Source: Candidatus Methylomirabilota bacterium (lineage in GTDB: Bacteria; Methylomirabilota; Methylomirabilia; Methylomirabilales; JACPAU01). From it: DNA of 6,449 nucleotides. The DNA lies in NCBI GenBank assembly GCA_023249205.1, contig JAHFDC010000054.1, positions 1-6,449 of the forward strand. The letters run 5' to 3'. The notes beneath the pieces were generated by a model, which was given only the letters and a program-made list of their open reading frames with translations, made no database searches and had not been told where the DNA came from. A program made the position numbers and the translations under genes. Below are positions 1 through 5,090 of this stretch, piece by piece; position 1 is the first letter of the stretch; each line of letters starts with the position of its first letter.

Positions 1-261
1 ACGCGGGTCCCCCGCGAAGGTCCGGTCCAATTCTTCGCGCCACGCCTTCAGAGCGGTGGCCGCCGTCTCCGGGGAGGCAGCGGTGTCCACGATGTCGTCG
101 CTCACCCGGCAGAAGGCGTAGAGGGCGTACATCCCTTCCCGCTGCGCGCGGGGGAGGACAAGAAAACTGTAGGCGAAGTTGGACTGGCTGGCCTTCGTGA
201 GGCGGCGGGCGGCGGAGCGGGCGAAGGGAAGCACGCCAGTGTCGGCGGGGCGGGGGCTCAA
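1..261 (-). CDS. Squalene/phytoene synthase family protein, 5' part only (HpnD-like)
   Basis: Reading leftward from a TTG at 261-259 gives 87 in-frame residues that run off the window edge, so the C-terminal two thirds is missing. Visible family hallmarks are SNFAYSFLVLP (about residues 27-37), ALYAFCR (46-52) and the first aspartate-rich motif DDIVD (55-59), which binds diphosphate through Mg2+ in head-to-head prenyl synthases. These enzymes condense two farnesyl or geranylgeranyl diphosphates to presqualene diphosphate/squalene or phytoene. The SNF-YSFLVLP and LYAFCR wording is closest to presqualene diphosphate synthase HpnD, but CrtB or a squalene synthase cannot be excluded from the N-terminus alone. 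The start is uncertain: no ATG is available, TTG lies 10 bases after the ispH stop, and a GTG nine codons later has no Shine-Dalgarno. Position directly behind ispH fits a shared isoprenoid role. Confidence 0.85.
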   Translation of the reverse strand, partial: MSPRPADTGVLPFARSAARRLTKASQSNFAYSFLVLPRAQREGMYALYAFCRVSDDIVDTAASPETAATALKAWREELDRTFAGDPR

Positions 262-271
262 CCCCGGCGGC

Positions 272-1249
272 CTAGGCCGCGCCCCGGGGCCGAACGGCCA
301 TCAGCTCGGGGGGGAGGGCGAAGCGCACATCCTCCGGGATGATCTCGATCTCCTCCACGACCTGCACCCCCTGCCCCCGGAAGAAGGCGACGAGTTCCTG
401 CACCAGGTGCTCGGGGGCGGAAGCGCCCGAGGTGATCCCGACCACTTTCGGGCCCTGGAGCCAGGCCGGATCAATCTCGCTCACGTCGTCAATGAGGTGG
501 GCGGCCGTCCCGCAGGCCTCCGCCACCTCCCGGAGCCGGTTGGAGTTGGAGGAGTTGTCGGAGCCGATCACCAGGATCAGATCCGCGGCGCTGGCCATGG
601 CCTTCACCGCGGTCTGGCGGTTCTGGGTGGCGTAGCAGATGTCGTCCTTGTGCGGGGCTTTCAGGCGCGGGAAGCGGCGCTTCAGGGCGTCCAGGATCCC
701 CTGCGTATCGTCCACGCTGAGGGTGGTCTGCGTGATGACGGCGACGTGGTCCGGGTCCGGGACCTCCAGCGTCTCGACCTCGGCCTCGGAGCTCACGAGG
801 ACGATCCGGTCGGGCGCCTCCCCCCGGGTCCCGATGACCTCGTCGTGCCCCTCGTGCCCGATGAGAAAGATAGTCCGCCCGTCCCGAGCGTACCGGATTG
901 CCTCGTTGTGCACTTTGGTCACCAGCGGGCAGGTGGCGTCAATGGCCCGGAGCCTTTTGGCCTTGGCTTGCGCGACCACTTCCGGCGAGACGCCGTGGGC
1001 GCTGAAGATGACCGTGGCCCCCTCCGGGACCTCGTCCAGTTCCTCCACGAAGATGGCCCCCTGCCCCCGCAGTTCCTCCACCACGTGGGCGTTGTGGACG
1101 ATCTCCCGCCGGACGTAGATCGGGCCGGGGTAATGCTGGAGGGCGAGGCGCACCACGTCAATGGCCCGGTCCACCCCCGCGCAGAACCCCCGGGGGCGGG
1201 TCAGGACCACCTTCTCGACGGTCATGGGGATCCGGGCGGAGTTGTCCAT
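272..1249 (-). CDS. ispH: 4-hydroxy-3-methylbut-2-enyl diphosphate reductase (IspH/LytB)
   Basis: IspH is a cytosolic [4Fe-4S] enzyme that reductively dehydroxylates HMBPP to IPP and DMAPP in the last step of the MEP pathway. The 325-residue product is normal length. The three cluster cysteines are C23 (in PRGFCAGV), C107 (DATCPLV) and C205 (DDICYATQNRQ). Substrate-site residues H52 (VHN), H85 (SAHGVS), H135 and E137 (GHEGHDEV) sit a constant 11 residues after the E. coli positions H41, H74, H124 and E126. SDNSSNSNRL near 230-239 is the other family signature. The ATG at 1249 lies 9 bases after the preceding stop but has no clear Shine-Dalgarno; an internal ATG at 1225 (Met9) would put the N-terminus nearer the usual length. 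It is the middle gene of a leftward operon, probably coupled to the DJ-1/PfpI gene and the prenyl synthase. Confidence 0.97.
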   Translation of the reverse strand: MDNSARIPMTVEKVVLTRPRGFCAGVDRAIDVVRLALQHYPGPIYVRREIVHNAHVVEELRGQGAIFVEELDEVPEGATVIFSAHGVSPEVVAQAKAKRLRAIDATCPLVTKVHNEAIRYARDGRTIFLIGHEGHDEVIGTRGEAPDRIVLVSSEAEVETLEVPDPDHVAVITQTTLSVDDTQGILDALKRRFPRLKAPHKDDICYATQNRQTAVKAMASAADLILVIGSDNSSNSNRLREVAEACGTAAHLIDDVSEIDPAWLQGPKVVGITSGASAPEHLVQELVAFFRGQGVQVVEEIEIIPEDVRFALPPELMAVRPRGAA

Positions 1250-1258
1250 AGGGTGGGC

Positions 1259-1786
1259 CTAGGCGGCCTTCTCCAGGGCCTTGATGATCTCCCGGCAGAA
1301 GGCGGGGATGTCGTCCGGCTTGCGGGAGGTGATGAGGTTGCCGTCCACCACCACCTCCTCGTCCACGTAGCGGGCGCCGGCGTTCACCAAGTCGTCCTTG
1401 ATGGCGTGGAAGCAGGTGGCCGTCTTCCCCTTCAGGACGCCGGCCGAGCAGAGCATCCAGCCGGCGTGGCAGATCGCCGCCACGACTTTCCCCTGCTGGA
1501 AGGCCTCGCGGACCAGCCCCACCATGGCCGTGGAGCGGCGCATCAGGTCCGGCGCGTACCCGCCGGGGATGACGACGGCGTCGAACTCCTTGGCCTTCAC
1601 CTCATCGGCCGCCGCATCCACCGCGATCGGGTAGCCGTGCTTGCTGGTGTAGGACTTGGCCGACCCGGTCCCAATCACCTTCACCGCGGCCCCCGCCTCC
1701 TTCAGGCGGTAGTAGGGGACCCACAACTCCATCTCCTGGTAGAGGTTCTCCGCCAGGACCGCGACCCGCTTTCCCTTGAGGCTCAT
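1259..1786 (-). CDS. DJ-1/PfpI family protein (possible glyoxal/methylglyoxal deglycase or intracellular protease type)
   Basis: The 175-residue product spans a whole single-domain DJ-1/PfpI fold. The nucleophile elbow is AAICHAGW with Cys106, and the acid expected to hydrogen-bond it is Glu20 in YQEMELW. GGYAPD (75-80) is the usual glycine-rich turn, and TSRKPDDIPAF (153-163) is typical of the PfpI/YhbO subgroup. Members have been described as glyoxalase/deglycase-type repair enzymes or proteases; the activity here cannot be read from sequence. I chose the ATG at 1786 because AAGGAGG lies at 1792-1798 at good spacing. A GTG at 1801 would overlap that ribosome binding site, so it is unlikely. 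It is the first gene of the leftward operon, 9 bases before ispH. Confidence 0.92.
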   Translation of the reverse strand: MSLKGKRVAVLAENLYQEMELWVPYYRLKEAGAAVKVIGTGSAKSYTSKHGYPIAVDAAADEVKAKEFDAVVIPGGYAPDLMRRSTAMVGLVREAFQQGKVVAAICHAGWMLCSAGVLKGKTATCFHAIKDDLVNAGARYVDEEVVVDGNLITSRKPDDIPAFCREIIKALEKAA

Positions 1787-1820
1787 CCCGCCCTCCTTCA
1801 CGGTAACGAAAAACCTCCCT

Positions 1821-1850
1821 ATCGAATCACGCGACTCTCGGGCTTGTCAA
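1821..1850 (-). promoter_or_regulatory. Candidate sigma-70-type promoter for the DJ-1/PfpI-ispH operon
   Basis: On the minus strand a perfect -35 box TTGACA lies at 1850-1845. After an 18-base spacer a weak -10 candidate, TTCGAT, lies at 1826-1821, about 35 bases upstream of the ATG at 1786. The -35 match is exact and the position suits the first gene of the operon. The -10 match is poor (three of six), so this stays a candidate. Confidence 0.4.
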
Positions 1851-2036
1851 GGCAAAAGCCGCGGCGCGCCTTCAGGCTCTGGAGCACGAGGGCGCCGCCT
1901 GGCTCCGGCTCCGCCGGCCCACCCGCTCGCCTCCCGTCAACCTCTGCGTGATATACTGCGAGGCCAAGCCGGATAACCCGGTGACTACCGGAGCGCCTCC
2001 AGCCGCGCAAGCCCTTTCAGAACAGGAGGGTACCGC

Positions 2037-2090
2037 ATGAGATGCAAGGTCAACCTCGGCGCGTTACACTGCGGCCTCCCACAGCGTTAG
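2037..2090 (+). other. 17-codon mini-ORF with strong Shine-Dalgarno, interrupted at the cassette boundary
   Basis: ATG at 2037 is preceded at 6 bases by AGGAGGG (2024-2030), one of the best ribosome binding sites in the window, yet the frame stops after 17 codons. The stop TAG is formed by the GTTAGGC core at 2086-2092. It could be a leader peptide, the 5' stub of a gene interrupted by cassette insertion, or chance. No homology is recognisable from so short a peptide. Confidence 0.2.
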
Positions 2091-2092
2091 GC
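2086..2092 (+). other. GTTAGGC integron-type core site (left cassette boundary)
   Basis: The heptamer matches the GTTRRRY core consensus and is complementary at six of seven bases to the R'' half of the attC-like site at 2779-2842. I could not fold a convincing attC immediately upstream, so it may mark only the insertion junction. Confidence 0.35.
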
Positions 2093-2194
2093 TGGTTGGG
2101 ACGCCGAGGTGCTACCCTCTTGGCATGGATCAGGTCCAGGAACTTTCAGGCACGTGTCCTATGCATGTGAGCAGGCTAAGGTGCAGATTTCTTG

Positions 2195-2518
2195 ATGAGC
2201 GAGATCTTTCGCCGCATTCTTGAGTTGGTCGCACGGCGAGAGGTCCTGATCTCGGACCATGGCTATGATGAGCTGGCTGAAGAGAGTATCCTGGTCAGGG
2301 ATATCCTCGCGGGGGTCGGCGAGGGCACGGTGATCGAAGAGTACCCGACCTATCACAAGGGACCGTGTGTCCTGGTCTTACAACGGGATCACGACGGCAG
2401 ACCCATCCATGTTGTGTGGGGCATCCCGAGCCATGCGGCTTCTCCAGCCGTCGTCGTGACCGCGTATAGGCCGGATCCAAACCGGTGGACAGATGATTGT
2501 TTGAGGAGAAGGCCATGA
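2195..2518 (+). CDS. DUF4258 domain protein, toxin-like component of a two-gene module
   Basis: The 107-residue product has the DUF4258 layout: an N-terminal helix, then [14 protein letters not shown] (19-32) with the conserved histidine (His22), then IEEYP (47-51), a beta strand [10 protein letters not shown] (68-77), and the closing strand [12 protein letters not shown] (87-98). DUF4258 proteins resemble RelE/BrnT-like small toxins and often form pairs, but biochemical function for this subgroup is not established to my knowledge. I chose ATG 2195 over the adjacent TTG at 2192; no strong Shine-Dalgarno is visible. Its TGA overlaps the ATG of the next gene in an ATGA junction, indicating translational coupling. 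Codon use and base composition are less GC-rich than the flanking operons, which suits a mobile module. Confidence 0.8.
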   Translation: MSEIFRRILELVARREVLISDHGYDELAEESILVRDILAGVGEGTVIEEYPTYHKGPCVLVLQRDHDGRPIHVVWGIPSHAASPAVVVTAYRPDPNRWTDDCLRRRP

Positions 2519-2730
2519 CGACAAGACATCGTACGAAGTTCGTGCACGAGGGACAATACGCCGCCGCGGTCGAGATTGAGTGGATCGAGTCTGACGCGGG
2601 ATGGTCGCCCTATTTGTCCTTGGAGGATGCCCAGAAATTGGATGAGGTACGGGAGGCGCTACGTACGGGCGATCTCAAAAGGGCAGGCCAACTCGGCCGA
2701 GTGTATCGGCTCACCCCTCTTGCCGTATGA
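2515..2730 (+). CDS. Small partner protein of the DUF4258 gene, antitoxin-like
   Basis: This encodes 71 residues starting at an ATG that overlaps the preceding stop (ATGA). A strong ribosome binding site, GAGGAGAAGG, sits just before the start at 2503-2512. The recognisable block is [20 protein letters not shown] (residues 29-48), followed by a short charged helix and a RVYRLTP tail. Similar small proteins recur beside DUF4258 genes, and the gene order suggests an antitoxin or stabilising partner. There is no obvious DNA-binding ribbon-helix-helix or helix-turn-helix, so autoregulation cannot be asserted. The name antitoxin is an inference from the pairing. Confidence 0.7.
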   Translation: MTTRHRTKFVHEGQYAAAVEIEWIESDAGWSPYLSLEDAQKLDEVREALRTGDLKRAGQLGRVYRLTPLAV

Positions 2731-2778
2731 GTCCTCGAGGGCATCTGGGGAATGATTGGGGATCTTTGCTGTCAGGGT

Positions 2779-2842
2779 GCCTCACTGCCGGTGCCAGCCG
2801 ACCCCCACATAGCGCGGGCGGCTGAACCGCGAGTCGTTAGGT
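2779..2842 (+). repeat. attC-like (59-base element) recombination site
   Basis: The order of elements is that of an attC. R'' GCCTCAC is at 2779-2785; L'' CAGCCG plus an unpaired A2801 plus CCC is at 2795-2804; an 11-base loop follows; L' GGGCGGCTG is at 2816-2824, followed by AAC; R' GTTAGGT is at 2836-2842. L''/L' form nine base pairs with one extrahelical base, the feature that sets strand choice in integron recombination. R''/R' pair at six of seven positions, one of them a G-U. Spacing between R'' and L'' (9 bases) and the GCGGCTGAAC...GTTAGG wording resemble classic attC sites. Length, 64 bases, is at the short end of the known range. A covariance-model search for attC would settle it. 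Confidence 0.55.
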
Positions 2843-2911
2843 GTGTTTCGGGATGTTGCTCCGACCGGGAGTGGGAGCGGCAGATGGAGCGCGCCAGCCC
2901 CCCCGCCGACA

Positions 2912-2983
2912 GGCCCGGCGCTGGGTCTCCAGCGCCAGCTCGGCCACCAGGCGCTTGAGCCGGCTGTTGTCGTCCGCGAGCCG
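2912..2983 (-). pseudogene. Fragment of IS3-family transposase OrfA (C-terminal leucine-zipper part)
   Basis: Twenty-four minus-strand codons read RLADDNSRLKRLVAELALE and a few more residues. This matches the pattern of the OrfA coiled-coil end in IS3-type elements (ENxRLKRLVADLxL). The helix-turn-helix part upstream and the OrfB catalytic part downstream are not recognisable in the surrounding frame, and no inverted terminal repeats were found. It is best read as a decayed insertion-sequence scar between the attC-like site and the selenoprotein operon. Because the fragment is short, the family assignment rests on one motif only. Confidence 0.5.
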
Positions 2984-3035
2984 GGGCGGCTTCTCATCCG
3001 GAATGGACCAGTTTCGGGGGGCAGGGCAGGAGAGC

Positions 3036-3064
3036 TTGCGCGGGCCCGCAGGGGTCTGTAGCAT
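3036..3064 (+). promoter_or_regulatory. Weak candidate promoter for the selenoprotein operon
   Basis: TTGCGC (3036-3041) and TAGCAT (3059-3064) are separated by exactly 17 bases and lie about 58 bases upstream of the ATG at 3122. Matches to consensus are three and four of six. A GC hairpin with stem GCGGG/CCCGC (3071-3075 with 3081-3085) follows in the presumed leader. Confidence 0.25.
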
Positions 3065-3121
3065 AGCCGTGCGGGCTGCCCCCGCAGTTGCTGGCCGAGA
3101 CAGAGGAGGGAGGGGCGCACC

Positions 3122-4258
3122 ATGACGACCGCCACGCTCCGCTCACGACGCCTGAACCTTCCTGACTACTTCGCGGCGGTGGAGCGGTTCGCAGAGGAGG
3201 GCTGGACCGACGGTCTCCCCATCGTCCCGCCGACGGAGCAGCGGGTGGAGGCGGCCCTGGCGGTCCTGGGGCGCGAGCCCGGGGAGGTGGTAGGCCGATT
3301 GGCCCCCCGGTACGGGGTGGCGACGCTCGAGAAGGTAGCGATCAACGCCGTGATGGCCGGTTGCCGTCCCGAGTACTTCCCGGTGGTGGTGGCGGCCATC
3401 GAGGCCATCGCGGACGACGAATTCAACCTCAACGGGGTACAGGCGACGACCCACGTGGCCGCGCCCCTCTGCATCGTGAACGGACCGGTCCGCCAGGCCT
3501 TGGACATCAACGCGGGCCCCAACTGCTTCGGGCAGGGCTGGCGGGCCAACGCCACCATCGGCCGGGCGGTCCGGCTCTGCATGATCAACCTGGGGGGCGG
3601 CCTCCCGGGTCTCACCGACAAGGCCACCTTCGGGCACCCGGGCAAGTACACCTACTGCGTGGCGGAGCACGAAGAGGTCTCCCCCTGGGAGCCGCTCCAC
3701 GTGAGCCGGGGGTTCCGGCCGGACCAGAGCGCGGTCACGCTCTTCGCGGCCGAGGCCCCCCACAGCGTGAGCGACCATACGAGCCGCACCGGCCGCGGGA
3801 TCCTCAGCACCGTGGCCGACACGCTCGCCACCATGGGCAACAACAACATGTACAAGCAGGGAGAGTGCCTGGTGGTCATCGGCGTGGAGCACGCGAAGAC
3901 GCTGGCGGAGGAGGGATGGGGGCGACGCGATGTCCAGCAGTTCCTCTTCGAGACGGCGCGGCGGCCTCTGGGGCGCCTCAAGCAGGGGGGCGAGTACTAC
4001 GGGGACGCGACCTGGGAGAAGTACTGGCCCAAGTGGATCGACCGCAATGACGACAACGCCCTGATCCCGGTGGTGAGCCGGCCCGAGGATATCCTGCTCA
4101 TCGTGGCTGGGGGGAGCGTGGGGCGGTTCTCGCTGGTCATCCCGGGGTGGGGCCGTCTGGGGAGCCGCGCGGTGACGAAGGACATCGCGGCCGCGCAGGC
4201 GGTGCTGGGGACCCGCTCCCGGGACGGGGAGGACGAGGGGGAGCAGAATGGAGCGTGA
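3122..4258 (+). CDS. UGSC-selenoprotein-associated protein of unknown function (378 aa)
   Basis: I do not recognise a characterised enzyme here. The ATG at 3122 has purine-rich AGGAGGGAGGGG (3104-3115) before it. The protein appears soluble: no signal peptide and no transmembrane stretch. It opens with a segment around EEGWTDGLPIVPPTE (25-39), followed by a glycine-, asparagine- and cysteine-rich central region: MAGCRP (C81), APLCIVNGP (C117), AGPNCFGQGW (C135), LCMINLGGG (C153), YTYCVAEHEE (C179) and KQGECLVVIG (C249). Several look like conserved turns and could serve as redox or metal ligands, but no CxxC is present. The C-terminal 15 residues are acidic and disordered-looking. Its last 11 bases overlap the start of the selenoprotein gene, so the two are almost certainly co-translated and probably form one enzyme or complex. 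A role as the substrate-binding or catalytic partner of the Sec subunit is an inference. Confidence 0.85.
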   Translation: MTTATLRSRRLNLPDYFAAVERFAEEGWTDGLPIVPPTEQRVEAALAVLGREPGEVVGRLAPRYGVATLEKVAINAVMAGCRPEYFPVVVAAIEAIADDEFNLNGVQATTHVAAPLCIVNGPVRQALDINAGPNCFGQGWRANATIGRAVRLCMINLGGGLPGLTDKATFGHPGKYTYCVAEHEEVSPWEPLHVSRGFRPDQSAVTLFAAEAPHSVSDHTSRTGRGILSTVADTLATMGNNNMYKQGECLVVIGVEHAKTLAEEGWGRRDVQQFLFETARRPLGRLKQGGEYYGDATWEKYWPKWIDRNDDNALIPVVSRPEDILLIVAGGSVGRFSLVIPGWGRLGSRAVTKDIAAAQAVLGTRSRDGEDEGEQNGA

Positions 4259-4820
4259 GGGGATGGCGGCCGGCATCGTGGTGCTCGACCCGACGGCCGA
4301 GGAAGAGACGGAGATCCACCCCCTCGCCCCGCGGCGGGGGAGCCTGAACGGGCTCCGGGTCGGCTTCCTGGATAACAGCAAAGAACGGGCCGACGAGATC
4401 CTGAAGCGCCTCCAGGAATTGCTGGCCGAGCGCTACGAGTTCGCCGAGACGATCTGGCGGCGCAAGGCCTTTTACACCAAGAAGGCACCGGATGAGCTGT
4501 TGGAGGAAATCGCCCGCTCCTGCGACGTGGTGGTCACCGCGGTCGGCGGGTGAGGGTCCTGCACGTCGGGCAGTGTGCTCGACGCGGTCCTGCTGGAGCG
4601 GCAGGGCGCGGTGACCGCGACGGTCGTCACCTCGATGTTCCTGGAGGCGGGGCGCCACCACGCCAAAAACTACGGCATGCCGGAGATTCCCCTCATCGGC
4701 ATCGAGCATCCGATCGCCAACGTGGGCCCGGATGTGCTGCGCAAGAAGACGGAGGCCATCTTCCCCGAGGTCCTGGAGGCGCTGCTCCGGGGAGCCGCCG
4801 GGCCGGAGCCGCCGGCCTGA
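4248..4820 (+). CDS. UGSC family selenoprotein, in-frame TGA at 4551-4553 read as selenocysteine
   Basis: Read through the TGA, the frame gives 190 residues with Sec at 102, in the sequence VTAVGG-Sec-GSCTSGSV. Sec-Gly-Ser-Cys (102-105) is the signature of the UGSC family, a bacterial selenoprotein family known mainly from metagenomes and with cysteine (CGSC) homologues. The Sec/Cys pair is a UxxC redox motif comparable to CxxC. Before the TGA the chain has LNGLRVGFLDNSKERADEIL (about 34-53) and EEIARSCDVVVTAVGG. After it come LDAVLLERQGAVTATVVTSM and GMPEIPLIGIEHPIANVG. Both halves are family-like and in the same frame, so the TGA is not a terminator. ATG 4248 has AGGGGGAG just upstream and overlaps the preceding gene by 11 bases; an ATG at 4263 is a weaker alternative. 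The true stop is TGA 4818-4820. Substrate and reaction are unknown. Confidence 0.93.
4551..4553 (+). other. Selenocysteine (UGA recoding) codon
   Basis: The TGA is flanked by GGG codons on both sides (Gly101 and Gly103) and followed by TCC TGC, giving Sec-Gly-Ser-Cys. The frame stays open for 88 more sense codons before the stop at 4818-4820. Recoding requires SelB, tRNA-Sec, SelA and SelD, none of which is in this window. Confidence 0.92.
4564..4584 (+). promoter_or_regulatory. Candidate bacterial SECIS element
   Basis: A hairpin begins 10 bases after the UGA. CGTCGGGCA (4564-4572) pairs with TGCTCGACG (4576-4584) in nine contiguous pairs, one of them G-U, closing a GUG loop (4573-4575), or a five-base AGUGU loop if the terminal A-U opens. 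The loop GU occupies bases 23-24 counted from the U of UGA, the same position as the loop GU of E. coli fdhF as I recall it. Bacterial SECIS elements lie inside the coding sequence just after the UGA and present a loop G/GU to SelB. Position, stem and loop all fit. Confidence 0.75.
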
Positions 4821-4828
4821 CGGCCGAG

Positions 4829-5088
4829 ATGCCTCGATACCCCGGGATACCTCGGCGCCTGCTCAAGCAGCTCGAGGCCGTCCCGCCCAGCCGCGACCGC
4901 GACGTCCGTACTACCCCTGTGCGGTGACCCTGAACGACGGGCGCGAACTCGGGCGCGTCTACGTGATGGAATACGAGCCCTACATCCGGCTTTGGGGTGT
5001 CACTCCTGAGCAAGATCCCGCTCGCCAAGCTCGTGGCTCACCCTTGACGTTAGGCAGAAAGCCATTCCTCGTGAGAGGGAGTTCGTAA
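4829..5088 (+). pseudogene. Small conserved hypothetical gene broken by a frameshift
   Basis: An ATG at 4829 opens MPRYPGIPRRLLKQLEAVPP and stops at TGA 4925-4927. In the next frame, starting at about 4909, the reading continues as YYPCAVTLNDGRELGRVYV and EYEPYIRLWGV, then runs to TAA 5086-5088. The two pieces look like consecutive parts of one short protein, an N-terminal helix followed by a beta-rich core. They would join if one base had been lost near 4890-4908. The C-terminal tail after WGVTPEQDP has unusual composition and may also be altered; it passes through a GTTAGGC heptamer at 5049-5055. I do not know the function. A single-base assembly error is an alternative to real decay. Confidence 0.5.
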
Positions 5089-5090
5089 CC

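Larger units (their letters stand above)
1802..2194. other. Intergenic stretch with few recognisable features
   Basis: About 390 bases lie between the leftward isoprenoid operon and the rightward small-gene module. I see the candidate leftward promoter (1821-1850), a TATACT box at 1952-1957 without a convincing -35 partner, a 17-codon mini-ORF with a strong ribosome binding site (2037-2090), and the GTTAGGC core at 2086-2092. No conserved coding sequence is evident in either direction. A long plus-strand open frame across 179-1951 is only the antisense of the operon. Confidence 0.6.
2087..2836 (+). mobile_element. Putative solitary integron gene cassette carrying a toxin-antitoxin-like pair
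   Basis: Integron cassettes are cut between G and TTRRRY of the core site. The left boundary fits G|TTAGGC (2086-2092) and the right boundary G|TTAGGT (2836-2842), giving a 750-base unit. Inside are two short co-oriented genes (2195-2730), then 48 bases, then an attC-like hairpin. When circularised, the unit's own core GTTAGGC would pair with the inner site GCCTCAC (2779-2785) at six of seven bases, as an intact attC requires. Toxin-antitoxin modules are common cassette cargo. No integrase or attI is in the window and the left neighbour is not a clear attC, so this may be a single cassette at a secondary site or a relic. Confidence 0.45.

Noticed and set aside
179..1951. 590-codon open frame on the plus strand
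   Set aside because: It is antisense to the DJ-1/PfpI, ispH and prenyl synthase genes, is rich in G, P, H and R as expected for GC-rich shadow frames, and has no family motif.
1960..2092. attC ending at GTTAGGC 2086
   Set aside because: A GCCGC/GCGGC pairing is possible, but the R'' box and box spacing do not fit.
3143..4381. 412-codon open frame on the minus strand
   Set aside because: It is antisense to the well-supported plus-strand gene at 3122-4258 and has the composition typical of a shadow frame.
4551..4553. TGA as a genuine stop creating a pseudogene or two genes
   Set aside because: The frame remains open and family-like on both sides, the TGA sits at the Sec position of the UGSC motif, and a SECIS-like hairpin follows.
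4587..4607. Hairpin GTCCTGC/GCAGGGC considered as the SECIS
   Set aside because: Its loop begins about 40 bases after the UGA and lacks GU; the 4564-4584 hairpin is better placed.
5000..5055. attC around GTTAGGC at 5049
   Set aside because: GTGGCTCACC resembles an L' box, but only a five-base stem forms and no R'' box complementary to the core was found.
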